Source: JARFQH01 sp041299015 (lineage in GTDB: Bacteria > Desulfobacterota > Desulfobacteria > Desulfobacterales > SG8-13). From it: a DNA stretch of 64,000 nucleotides. Within the stretch, counting starts at the first letter, position 1. Each line of letters starts with the position of its first letter. Shown one piece after another: positions 17,395-25,295 of the stretch. The stretch is from the NCBI GenBank assembly GCA_041299015.1, contig JBFYWB010000109.1:1-64000 (forward strand), in the 5' to 3' direction. The notes beneath the pieces were generated by a model. The model made no database searches. It was not told the origin of the DNA and saw only the letters and a list, made by a program, of their open reading frames with translations. A program made the translations under genes and the position numbers.

Positions 17395-17802
17395 ATGAAT
17401 GATGCCCTTACAATTTATCCGGTGGGCGTGATCCGCAACACAGGCGCAGAGGTGCGGATCGATATATATCCGCCTTACACGGCTGGGCTTCTGGGGCTGG
17501 AGCAGTTTTCGCACATCAACGTGCTGTATTGGCTGCATCTCAACGATACGCCTGACGCGCGCGGCACCCTGCGGGTTCATCCGCGCAAAGATCCCGCCAA
17601 TCCGCTGACCGGCGTGTTTGCGACCCATTCACCGTGCCGGCCGAATCCTATCGCCCTGTCGCGATGCCGGATCAAAGCGGTCGTTCCCGATGGCATCGTG
17701 GTAGACCATATCGATGCCCTTGACGGTTCACCGGTCATCGACATCAAATCCTTTTTTCCCCACGACGACGATGGGCCGGTCAGGGTTCCCGATTGGCGAT
17801 GA
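17395..17802 (+). CDS. trmO: TrmO, tRNA (t6A37) N6-methyltransferase
   Basis: A 135-residue member of the TsaA/YaeB family, SAM-dependent methyltransferases that convert t6A37 to m6t6A37 in some tRNAs. Recognisable segments are YPVGVIRNT, GLEQFSHINVLYWLH, HPRKDPANPLTGVFATHSPCRPNPIALS and IDALDGSPVIDIKSFFP. The family uses a single beta-barrel domain, and the length here is that of a minimal member, as in many bacteria. AGGAGTCCAGC precedes the ATG. It ends just before a strong terminator. Confidence 0.9.
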   Translation: MNDALTIYPVGVIRNTGAEVRIDIYPPYTAGLLGLEQFSHINVLYWLHLNDTPDARGTLRVHPRKDPANPLTGVFATHSPCRPNPIALSRCRIKAVVPDGIVVDHIDALDGSPVIDIKSFFPHDDDGPVRVPDWR

Positions 17803-17821
17803 CGCAGCTCCTTTTGCTGCG

Positions 17822-17872
17822 GCAGCAATTTCCCCACTGACATTCAGCGGGGAAATTGCTGCAGATTTTCTT
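17822..17872 (+). terminator. Rho-independent terminator after trmO
   Basis: GCAGCAATTTCCCC (17822-17835) pairs perfectly with GGGGAAATTGCTGC (17849-17862), 14 base pairs, and the 13-base loop can add a CTGA/TCAG mini-stem. AGATTTTCTT follows on the plus strand, so it ends trmO transcription. No T-run follows on the minus strand, so it serves degP less well. Confidence 0.85.
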
Positions 17873-17894
17873 GTAAGGGCAAACCAGCCGTCGG

Positions 17895-19337
17895 TCACCG
17901 GGTCATTTTGGCAACGATGAAACCGGATTGGGCCCGCTTCAGCAAGAGCATGATCGGCTCGCCTTTTTTGACCTGGTTCATTTGATTGCGGAAGTCTTCC
18001 ATGCCGGCAACCGGCGTCCGGTTGATTTCCTTGATCAGGTCGCCTTGCTGGACGCCGGCCTTGTCCGCTTTGCTGCCGCTTTCCACGCCTGTCACCAGAA
18101 CGCCCTTCTCGGCATCGTCAAATCCGAGCCGTGCGGCGATGTCCGGCTCCAGCGACTGCAGGCTCAGCCCCAGCTTGTCGTCACTCTCCGACTCCTTGCT
18201 GGCCAGCGCCTGTTCTTCCTGGCGTTTGGCGGTTTCGACCGTGACCGTTTTCTTACGGCCGTCACGCATGATGGTGATGTCGGTCTTCTGTCCGACCCCT
18301 AGTGCGGCAATCCGGCGCGAAAGCTCCCGGCTAGTGGTGACCGGGGCACCGTTGACGGCCGTGATGATGTCGTTGGTTTTGATTCCGGCCTTATCCGCCG
18401 GGTCGCCTTCAAATATCTGGGTCACCAGCACACCGGTTTCGCCTTTGACCTTGTAGTACTCGGCAAGTTCGGGTGTCAGGTCCTGGATACCGACGCCCAT
18501 CCAGCCGCGGGTCACCTCGCCTTTGCTCTTCAGCTGGGCGATGATGTCCTTGGCCATGTTGATCGGGATGGCAAATCCGATACCCTGGCCGCTGGCCACA
18601 ATCGCCGTGTTGATGCCGATCACTTCGCCTTGCATATTGATCAGCGGGCCGCCGCTGTTGCCCGGGTTGATGGAGGCATCGGTCTGGATAAAATCATCGT
18701 AGGGACCGGAACCGATGATGCGCCCCTTGGCACTGACGATACCGGCCGTGACCGTTTGCTCCAGTCCGAAAGGGCTGCCGATGGCCACAACCCAGGTGCC
18801 GACTTGCTGGGCGTCGGAATCGCCCATCTTAAAAGGGACCATGCCTTGGGCGCCCTCGATTTTTATCAGGGCCAGATCGGTTTTGGAGTCCCGGCCGATT
18901 ACCGTGGCCTCGTATTCACTTTCATTTGCCAAGCGCACTTTAATCTGGTCGGCGCCCTCGACGACGTGGTTGTTGGTGACGATGAAGCCTTCATTGTCGA
19001 TAATGAAGCCCGATCCGAGGCTGCGTTGTTTGAACTCTTTCGAAGGACCTTCCTCGAAGGGTCCAAAAAACTCCCGAAACGGATCGCGTTCACGATCACC
19101 GAAAGGGTTGCCGAAAAAGTGGCGAAAAACCTTTCCGCCGCCTTGGACTGTTTTTTCGGTTCTGATGTTGACCACGGACGGTCTGGCAACTTCGGCTAAT
19201 TGGCTGAAGTTTTCAGGAACCATGCGCGGGGCATCGGCAGCTGCAACGTCAGGCGTGTAGGCTCCTGCCAGAAATACGAACATGACAATAAAAGCAAAAA
19301 CCCCGGCGCTTAAACATTTGATCTTTGAGAAATTCAT
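17895..19337 (-). CDS. DegP/HtrA-type periplasmic serine protease
   Basis: A Do-family protease and chaperone for misfolded envelope proteins. The 480-residue protein has a signal peptide (about 1-34, ending around AYTPDVAAADA), a trypsin-like domain with His124 (NNHVVEGA), Asp154 (KTDLALIK) and Ser228 (NPGNSGGPL), then two PDZ domains (about 265-360 and 385-475). I chose the ATG at 19335-19337 because of the GGAGGAAGAG ribosome binding site; a longer frame adds a leader that would spoil the signal peptide. Good promoter upstream. Whether it is DegP, DegQ or MucD cannot be told from sequence alone. Confidence 0.93.
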   Translation of the reverse strand: MNFSKIKCLSAGVFAFIVMFVFLAGAYTPDVAAADAPRMVPENFSQLAEVARPSVVNIRTEKTVQGGGKVFRHFFGNPFGDRERDPFREFFGPFEEGPSKEFKQRSLGSGFIIDNEGFIVTNNHVVEGADQIKVRLANESEYEATVIGRDSKTDLALIKIEGAQGMVPFKMGDSDAQQVGTWVVAIGSPFGLEQTVTAGIVSAKGRIIGSGPYDDFIQTDASINPGNSGGPLINMQGEVIGINTAIVASGQGIGFAIPINMAKDIIAQLKSKGEVTRGWMGVGIQDLTPELAEYYKVKGETGVLVTQIFEGDPADKAGIKTNDIITAVNGAPVTTSRELSRRIAALGVGQKTDITIMRDGRKKTVTVETAKRQEEQALASKESESDDKLGLSLQSLEPDIAARLGFDDAEKGVLVTGVESGSKADKAGVQQGDLIKEINRTPVAGMEDFRNQMNQVKKGEPIMLLLKRAQSGFIVAKMTR

Positions 19338-19452
19338 ACTCTTCCTCCCTGCTTGAGCCCCCTTGCCGGCGTCTCCGGCAGTCGACGGGCCGATTTTGCA
19401 GCCAAATGGATGCCTGTCTGACCATATCATCTTAAAATTTTATAACCTTTCT

Positions 19453-19480
19453 AATATATACCGCATTTTCGTGCTGGCAA
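19453..19480 (-). promoter_or_regulatory. Candidate promoter for the DegP-type protease
   Basis: Minus strand: TTGCCA (19480-19475), 16-base spacer, TATATT (19458-19453). The predicted leader is about 110 bases. The surroundings are markedly AT-rich compared with the flanking genes. Confidence 0.45.
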
Positions 19481-19570
19481 CCCCATCGGCGGCGATGCGT
19501 GATGATATATTCTGGGCACAGTAGCACCCGAAGGTTACCGTAAGCTGACCGCAACATTACCGTTTCGTCA

Positions 19571-20140
19571 TCATCCCGCCGGCAGCAAAACGATGAAGGT
19601 GCTGCCTGTGTCGGGACGGCTTTCCACGCGGATGTCGCCGCCATGAGCCCGTGCGATTGCCTACGCCAGACTGAGTCCCAGTCCGGTGCCGGGCTGCGAG
19701 CGGCTCTGGTCGCAGCGGTAAAAGCGGTCGAAGATCTGCCTCTGATCGGTCGGAGATATGCCGATGCCCGAGTCACGCACCATCAGCGCTACCTGCCCGG
19801 CAGCCTCCGGGAGGACGATGACGGATACCGTTTTCTGCGCGGGGGGGGTATATTTAACCGCGTTGTACAGCAAATTGGCGATCATGCGCTGGATCAAACG
19901 GGTATCACCCCGAACGTAAAGCGGTTCGTTTTCGCTGCATGAAAGGCTGACGCGTTTGTCTTCGGACATCGGTCGAAACAGTTCGCAGGCCTCCCTGACA
20001 ATCCGGTTCAAGTTCAGCGGAACTGAAGCGGGTCTGTCGACTCCGGCTTCGGTCTTGGCGATGAGCAGCATGGTGTTGATCATGTCGAGCAGGCGGTCGC
20101 ATTCTTCGATGGCCCCGGCCGCCATGTTTTCAAATTCCAC
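19571..20140 (-). pseudogene. Remnant of a sensor histidine kinase
   Basis: The frame encodes the end of a HisKA domain (EFENMAAGAIEECDRLLDMI) and a full HATPase_c domain: N-box NLLYNAVKYTPP, G1 VRDSGIGIS, F-box IFDRFYRCDQS and G2 GTGLGLSLA. At 19661-19663 an in-frame TAG interrupts it; the frame then continues to a natural end (AIARAHGGDIRVESRPDTGS and onward, stop at 19571-19573). Upstream of 20140 the phosphorylated-histidine H-box, any HAMP region and any sensor domain are missing. Loss of the N-terminus plus a premature stop indicates a decaying gene. No response-regulator gene is adjacent. Heavy-metal-type (CusS-like) kinases are the closest I can recall. Confidence 0.78.
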
Positions 20141-20229
20141 AAATCGGCCCCGGCCGAACCGTTTGGCGATGAGCGCAGGAGCGGCCGGGGGTCACGTTTT
20201 CTGCCAAAAGGTGGCGCGCTTGTTTCAGC

Positions 20230-20257
20230 TTGACTTTTCGCAGAATAGGGCTAAAAT
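20230..20257 (+). promoter_or_regulatory. Promoter for fmdB-type gene
   Basis: TTGACT (20230-20235), 16-base spacer, TAAAAT (20252-20257), about 60 bases before the start codon. The leader contains a perfect hairpin GCGCCG-TT-CGGCGC (20279-20292) just before the ribosome binding site. Confidence 0.6.
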
Positions 20258-20317
20258 TTCTTCTAAAAATCATTCAAAGCGCCGTTCGGCGCGCCAATGA
20301 AAACGGAGGTGACGCGC

Positions 20318-20518
20318 ATGCCTGTTTATGAATTCGTCTGCAGCTGCGGAGAGGTGACCGAGGAACTGGCGAAGATGGACACCCGTTCGATTACCTGCCC
20401 GAAGTGCGGAAAAAAGGCCAAAAAAATCATTTCGGCGTGTTCCTTTGAGCTCAAAGGCGGCGGATGGTATGCCGACGGCTACGCCTCCAGTAAAAGCGGC
20501 TCGAAATCGGCCCACTAG
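20318..20518 (+). CDS. FmdB-family zinc-ribbon protein
   Basis: A 66-residue protein of the FmdB/CxxC_CxxC_SSSS family: MPVYEFVCSCGEVTEELAKM, then CPKCGKKAKKIISACSFELKG with the characteristic GGGWYADGY near the end. Four cysteines (CSC and CPKC) form a predicted zinc ribbon. Members are found near one-carbon and regulatory genes but their function is not settled. The ATG at 20318 has GGAGGTGAC upstream; an earlier ATG (20297) gives a short, non-conserved extension. The gene has its own promoter, a leader hairpin and a terminator, so it is a self-contained unit. Confidence 0.87.
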   Translation: MPVYEFVCSCGEVTEELAKMDTRSITCPKCGKKAKKIISACSFELKGGGWYADGYASSKSGSKSAH

Positions 20519-20580
20519 TGTGGGATGATAGGGTCCTTTCTTTCCCGGTCACATCCATCCGGCCTTGAATTCGGGTCAAC

Positions 20581-20622
20581 GGAGCGCAGTGGTTCGATCA
20601 AGAACGCTGCGCTCCTTTTTTT
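20581..20622 (+). terminator. Rho-independent terminator after the FmdB-type gene
   Basis: GGAGCGCAG (20581-20589) pairs perfectly with CTGCGCTCC (20607-20615), nine base pairs, followed by seven T residues (20616-20622). Confidence 0.88.
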
Positions 20623-20781
20623 AGGGTCCTCTAAACGGATTATCTTCACGCTGCAGCATCGGCGGTTCGAAGAGCTCGATCGAAACCGGTGCAAGCCCGT
20701 GTCCATCCACAGGCGACCTTTTTGTCGCCGGGAGACTCGGTTAACATCAGAACGCCGCGGGAACGGTAGGGAGGCAGCGCA

Positions 20782-22140
20782 ATGGAATCGAAGCTCACGC
20801 CCCTTACGGCGATTTCGCCGGTTGACGGACGCTACCGCAAGAGCACCGAACGATTGGGCGCGTATTTCTCGGAAGCGGCGCTGATCAGATACCGCCTCAT
20901 GGTGGAGGTGGAGTATTTCATAGCCCTGTGTGAATTGCCGCTGCCGCAGCTGACCTCTTTCAACGGTGCCCTGGCGGCGGCGATGCGCCAAATTTATACC
21001 GATTTTGGCCTGACCGCGGCCCGGCGGATTAAGGATATCGAAAAAACAACCAATCACGACGTCAAGGCGGTCGAGTATTTTCTAAGGGAAAAATTCGATG
21101 AGCTCCACCTCGCACCATTCAAAGAGTTCATTCATTTCGGGTTGACCTCCCAGGATGTTAACAACACCGCCGTGCCCTATGGGCTGAAGAAAGCCTGGCA
21201 GGAGGTTGTCAGGCCGGTTCTCATCGAGGTGATCGACGCGTTGGTAGACAAGGCCCGCCGCTGGAAGGACATTCCGATGCTTGCCCGCACCCACGGTCAG
21301 CCGGCGTCGCCCACGCGCACCGGCAAAGAAATCTACGTTTTTGTAGAGCGCTTGAACCGTCAGCTGGTACTCCTCGATGCAGTGCCGTTTTGCGCCAAGT
21401 TCGGGGGCGCGACGGGAAACTTCAATGCCCACGTCGTGGCCTATCCGGACATCGACTGGTTTGCCTTCGCCGATCGCTTCCTGCGAGAACGCTTGGGACT
21501 GGTGCGGTCCCGCAACACGACCCAGATCGAACACTACGATTTTTTGGCGGCCTTCTGTGACGGTCTGAAGCGCATCAACACCATTCTGATCGACCTGGCG
21601 CGGGATGCTTGGGCCTATATTTCGCTCGATTATTTCAAGCAGAAGATCAAGCCGGGTGAGATCGGTTCTTCCGCCATGCCGCACAAAGTCAATCCGATCG
21701 ATTTCGAAAACGCCGAGGGCAACCTGGGGGTTGCCAACGCCCTGTTTGCCCACCTGTCCGCCAAGCTGCCGGTTTCGCGGCTGCAGCGCGACCTGACCGA
21801 TTCCACCGTGACGCGCAACATCGGCGTACCGCTGGCCCACACGCTGATCGCGCTGAAATCGCTGCTGCGGGGTCTGGAAAAGCTCATTCTCAACGAAGAC
21901 GCGATCCGCAGGGACCTCGGCAACAACTGGGTCGTGGTGGCCGAGGCCATCCAGACGGTGCTGCGCCGCGAGGGGTACCCCGAACCCTATGAAGTCCTGA
22001 AAGCACTGACCCGCACTCACACCCGTATCGATCAAGGCGCGATCGCCGAATTTATCCAGGACTTGGATGTCGCCGACGAGGTCAAAGCCGAACTCCTGAG
22101 GATCACGCCGGAGAACTACATTGGACTTTGCGAATTTTAA
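20782..22140 (+). CDS. purB: PurB, adenylosuccinate lyase
   Basis: PurB catalyses two fumarate-releasing steps, on SAICAR and on adenylosuccinate, in purine synthesis. The 452-residue protein starts with LTPLTAISPVDGRYRKST, has FIHFGLTSQDVNNTAVP and THGQPASPTRTGKE with active-site histidines, and the family signature GSSAMPHKVNPIDFENAEGN. This is the longer E. coli-like form, not the 430-residue Bacillus type. GGGAGGCAGCGCA precedes the ATG. The leader (20623-20781) has a perfect small hairpin GGCGAC/GTCGCC at 20712-20729 with a T-rich loop; whether it regulates is unknown. Confidence 0.96.
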   Translation: MESKLTPLTAISPVDGRYRKSTERLGAYFSEAALIRYRLMVEVEYFIALCELPLPQLTSFNGALAAAMRQIYTDFGLTAARRIKDIEKTTNHDVKAVEYFLREKFDELHLAPFKEFIHFGLTSQDVNNTAVPYGLKKAWQEVVRPVLIEVIDALVDKARRWKDIPMLARTHGQPASPTRTGKEIYVFVERLNRQLVLLDAVPFCAKFGGATGNFNAHVVAYPDIDWFAFADRFLRERLGLVRSRNTTQIEHYDFLAAFCDGLKRINTILIDLARDAWAYISLDYFKQKIKPGEIGSSAMPHKVNPIDFENAEGNLGVANALFAHLSAKLPVSRLQRDLTDSTVTRNIGVPLAHTLIALKSLLRGLEKLILNEDAIRRDLGNNWVVVAEAIQTVLRREGYPEPYEVLKALTRTHTRIDQGAIAEFIQDLDVADEVKAELLRITPENYIGLCEF

Positions 22141-22171
22141 CCGGCGCTGCGTGACCCGGGGAGCAACCGAA

Positions 22172-22200
22172 CAAAAGACAGGGGACGCACCCCATATAAT
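22172..22200. repeat. Solitary REP-like element
   Basis: The stretch around 22181-22193 reads GGGG, five bases, CCCC, preceded by an AAAAGACA block. Short elements of this form are scattered in many bacterial genomes beside REP-associated (Y1/RAYT) transposase genes. No transposase is near, and only one copy is visible here, so the call is tentative. Confidence 0.3.
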
Positions 22201-22260
22201 TCCGCATGAAATCAACCGGTATCTCGACCTCTCGGGCGCCGATCCGACCGATAATCCGCG

Positions 22261-23082
22261 ATGACCTTTGACCCCGCACTGCATCCAGCGCCCGATTCGA
22301 TCCGCTCGCGGTTGTGGTTCCTGTTCCACGAAGACCGCATCCTGGTCCGGCGCGGTGAAGAAGCGTCCGTCCGTCCTTATTTTACGGATGTGTCATCCGT
22401 TGCGGCCGACTTGATGCACACGCAGTACCTCGGATGCCTGAACGACACCGATTGTTTCGCTGCCGAGGTACCCTCCGCAACAATGGTTTCAGCGGCCGCT
22501 GAACTCCTGCAGGTGCGACACCTGTTGGGCAGGGTCGAGGATGAATTGGCGGCGGTTGCCGGAAGGGCCAACCAGATGATTCACTGGGCGCGGACCCATC
22601 AGTTCTGCGGCCGCTGCGGGCAGCCGACCCGGGATGGCGAGAATGAACGCGCCAAAATTTGCCAGGCCTGCGGTCTCGTCAATTACCCGAGGGTATCGCC
22701 GGCGATCATCGTTGCGGTGCTCAATGCCGGCCGCATTTTGTTGGCCCGCTCGACACGGGTCGGGGCTCATTTTTACAGCGTCTTGGCCGGGTTCGTCGAA
22801 CCCGGGGAAACCCTTGAGGAATGTGTCAGCAGGGAAATACGCGAAGAGGTCGGTCTGAGCGTCACGGATATCCGTTACTTCGGCAGCCAACCATGGCCGT
22901 TTCCGAACGCGTTGATGGTGGCCTTCACCGCCCGATACGCCCGGGGTGAGATGCGTTTGAATCCAACCGAGATCGCCGCCGCCGATTGGTTTGCCGCCGG
23001 CGCGCTGCCGCCGGTTCCCGGTCGGTGGAGCATTGCCCGCCGGCTGATCGACTGGTTTGAGGAAACAAACGGCAGACAATAA
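22261..23082 (+). CDS. nudC: NudC-type NAD(H) pyrophosphatase
   Basis: NudC hydrolyses NADH and removes NAD caps from RNA. The 273-residue protein has a zinc ribbon (Cys116, Cys119, Cys134, Cys137), a Nudix box at 177-199 (GFVEPGETLEECVSREIREE and the following residues) and the NADH-specific SQPWPFP motif at 209-215, which sets NudC apart from general Nudix enzymes. The ATG at 22261 lacks a clear ribosome binding site, but an in-frame stop stands nine bases upstream and the next methionine is 51 codons in, so it is the likely start. About 120 bases after purB, on the same strand. Confidence 0.93.
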   Translation: MTFDPALHPAPDSIRSRLWFLFHEDRILVRRGEEASVRPYFTDVSSVAADLMHTQYLGCLNDTDCFAAEVPSATMVSAAAELLQVRHLLGRVEDELAAVAGRANQMIHWARTHQFCGRCGQPTRDGENERAKICQACGLVNYPRVSPAIIVAVLNAGRILLARSTRVGAHFYSVLAGFVEPGETLEECVSREIREEVGLSVTDIRYFGSQPWPFPNALMVAFTARYARGEMRLNPTEIAAADWFAAGALPPVPGRWSIARRLIDWFEETNGRQ

Positions 23083-23126
23083 CCGGCCAAGCGTGAGAGG
23101 GCAAAGGTGAACGCGCGCGGTTGGTT

Positions 23127-23789
23127 TTACTTCCGATTTTCCTCGGCGATGACCTCGTTCATCCAGGCCGAAATGAGCTGAATGGCGACCGACTTGGCCT
23201 CCGGCAGCAAAATCGCCTGGTTGTTCCTGTCGGTAACCGACCGGATGTAGGGGTTGTTTTCGAATTCGTCGATGAAGATATTGTCGATGATAAACTGATT
23301 GAAGGCCTTCGAGTCTCCGATGGGTTCCCGATTCTGAACTTTCCGGCGATACATGGCTTTGGTATACTGCTTGAGTTTCGGAATCACCTTTTCTCTGAAA
23401 TGGTCGATCTGCTCGGCCCGGATACCCAAGTGATCGGCCAGTTGGTCGGCCAACGACGGATCGGCCTGACCGGTCTGCCGGTCGACGAGCTGCTTGACCC
23501 GCAGGTCGCTCAATTCCGGAGCCAACAATTTGACCAGAAAAAGCATGATGCCCTTGTTCGCTTTCAAGTCGGCCAAGGCGTAATTCGACAGCACCCTCGG
23601 CAGCTCCTCCAGAAGGATCGTTTGAACCCGGTCTTCGACCGGTTCGTTGAGCAGCGCGAACTTGCGGGTGAGGAGCGGAATGATGTCGGTGGCGAACGTT
23701 TCCGCATCCTCCGGAGCGATCCCCAAATGACCGGCAAGTTTGAGCAGTTTATCAGGCGGTGGACCCGGCGAGCCGATATCGTTTGTCAT
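23127..23789 (-). CDS. Hypothetical protein with an internal duplication
   Basis: A 220-residue, probably soluble and all-helical protein that I do not recognise. Residues 14-44 and 112-143 look like two copies of one unit: LAGHLGIAPEDAETFATDI with IIPLL after it, and LADHLGIRAEQIDHFREKV with IPKLK after it. No catalytic motif, signal peptide or membrane segment is visible. It has no strong ribosome binding site at the ATG (23789), so the start is uncertain. It is convergent with nudC, 44 bases apart, and followed upstream by a long empty region. Confidence 0.65.
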   Translation of the reverse strand: MTNDIGSPGPPPDKLLKLAGHLGIAPEDAETFATDIIPLLTRKFALLNEPVEDRVQTILLEELPRVLSNYALADLKANKGIMLFLVKLLAPELSDLRVKQLVDRQTGQADPSLADQLADHLGIRAEQIDHFREKVIPKLKQYTKAMYRRKVQNREPIGDSKAFNQFIIDNIFIDEFENNPYIRSVTDRNNQAILLPEAKSVAIQLISAWMNEVIAEENRK

Positions 23790-24385
23790 AGTGATCGAGA
23801 TAATGCGCGGTAGCTTGTGGGGCCAGTTGCGGCGCCGAAGGGAAGAGTGACCGGCACCTGATGTTCCTTCTGGTTTCAGGATCGAAAATACGAAATTTGA
23901 CCTTATTTCAGTGTCTTTGTCAAGTACCTATCATCGTCCCTATGAATCACTATAAATTGCCGCCGTCTCAATCAAAAATGAAAAAGAAGAGAGAAAATCC
24001 ATGAACTACAAGCCGATCGTCAGGGCACTGAGATGGTTGAAGAGGCAACCAGGAATGCCAGAGAAGTTTGGGCCCGCTGTCGGTCACCTTGGCTGGATCG
24101 TAGGGAGAGTGACAAACTCTCCACCGCCCTATCAGGGCAAAATCGTTTTCCGCTCCGACGAGCGGCGGCGAGGACTAAAGTTGATGGTGAATTGCATGCC
24201 GCCGACGGCCACTTACACCCTCCGGTTCTTGGTGCGGCCTTCAGATGTGCCGTTGTCGGCGATCGGGTTGGTCTGGCCTTGCCACGGCAAACTCATGCGC
24301 GCCATGGCTTTGCTTTTGGACGTCATGAGACTCCAACACCACACTGAGTTCCGGTCTGAGCGATTTTCAGGTCCGGTTGCGCGAA
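23790..24385. other. Region of about 600 bases with no supported gene
   Basis: 23880-24000 is AT-rich and reads like promoter or leader sequence. A plus-strand frame at 24001-24405 (134 codons) has GAAGAGAG upstream of its ATG but its product has no recognisable motif, is rich in Arg/Pro, and runs into the end of the next gene from the opposite side. A second frame (24033-24347) is no better. The stretch may be a decayed gene; I cannot say which. Confidence 0.4.
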
Positions 24386-24961
24386 TCACAGCGGTTCAAA
24401 CTTAAACTTCTGCCCCCCGATTGAAGCCTCGTACATGAGGCCGCCCTTACTGTGAACGAAGGTGGCCATACCATTGACATAATCGGTTTCCGCCTGGACA
24501 CCGGTCTTGGGACCGGCGCTGGCACCGGCGCTGGTACCGGCGGTTCCGGCCTTGGCCTGGGCCCCCGCAGTTATAACGACGGCTTGGGCGGTGGCGCCAA
24601 ACTCGAAATTGCCGCTGGTGAATTCATCGTAGGCGCGCTTGTCCTGAAAAAAAACGATTTGACTGAAGGCCTCGCCGCCAAACTGGAATCCGATCGATCC
24701 CTCCATCACCGATGCCTTTCCCGTGACCTTGCCACTGCGGTAGACCTGACCCTTGCCGTAGGAGCCTCCGATCACCCAACCGGCCTTGCCGATCGTCGGG
24801 AAGACTGCATAACCGTATGAATTCTTGAAGAATTTCATTACGGCGGGCGAATCCTTGAACACGTTGATGGTGCTCGAATAGTCTTCCACCTCGGCGGCGA
24901 CGGCAACCGCCGACACACTAAACACGAATGCAACAATTAAAATCACGGACACTTTTTTCAT
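24386..24961 (-). CDS. SYLF-domain (Ysc84-like) lipid-binding secreted protein
   Basis: A 191-residue secreted protein with a signal peptide (about 1-22, MKKVSVILIVAFVFSVSAVAVA) and a SYLF-type domain: SPAVMKFFKNSYGYAVFPTI, GKAGWVIGGSYGKGQVYRSG, GGEAFSQIVFFQD. SYLF domains bind phosphoinositides in eukaryotes; bacterial ones are exported and poorly understood. A short Gly/Ala/Thr-rich insert (about 130-150) interrupts the usual spacing. AAAGGAGTTGGAAA precedes the ATG. It is transcribed alone. Confidence 0.85.
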   Translation of the reverse strand: MKKVSVILIVAFVFSVSAVAVAAEVEDYSSTINVFKDSPAVMKFFKNSYGYAVFPTIGKAGWVIGGSYGKGQVYRSGKVTGKASVMEGSIGFQFGGEAFSQIVFFQDKRAYDEFTSGNFEFGATAQAVVITAGAQAKAGTAGTSAGASAGPKTGVQAETDYVNGMATFVHSKGGLMYEASIGGQKFKFEPL

Positions 24962-25295
24962 TTTCCAACTCCTTTCATTCGTTGTTGAGGGTTTTGCCGT
25001 ATCGATGAATTTTCATAACGAATCCGGCAAATTGACAAAAGACAAAAACTCTTTTCGGCAGATGGTGATCAGGTGGTGCTGGTCGGCGAGCAATGCAACC
25101 ACTCGCTTGTCGGGCGCCAATCCACTGCTGGCGGAAGCACCACATAAGTAAGTCCAGTTTTCGTAAAGTCAATGTGTTATACAAGGATGCCCCCTGAGCT
25201 GCAGTTCCCAGGGATGAAAGACCCTCTACCACATAAAATCAACCATCTGCTATTGAGCCAAGATTAAAAGGGAATTAAAGAAAGGTCATTTTCGA
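24962..25295. other. Divergent intergenic region
   Basis: About 330 bases between the SYLF gene (minus) and the lipase gene (plus). AT-rich near both ends. A minus-strand frame at 24975-25232 has no ribosome binding site and no recognisable product. Promoters for both genes are expected here; I see none that stands out. Confidence 0.35.

Noticed and set aside
19661..19663. TAG in the histidine kinase as a pyrrolysine codon
   Set aside because: The gene has also lost its phosphorylated-histidine region, so simple decay explains it.
21082..22329. A 415-codon minus-strand frame across purB
   Set aside because: It is antisense to purB and shows no domain.
24001..24405. Plus-strand 134-codon frame beside the SYLF gene
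   Set aside because: A weak purine-rich leader is present, but the product has no pattern and the frame collides with the SYLF 3' end.
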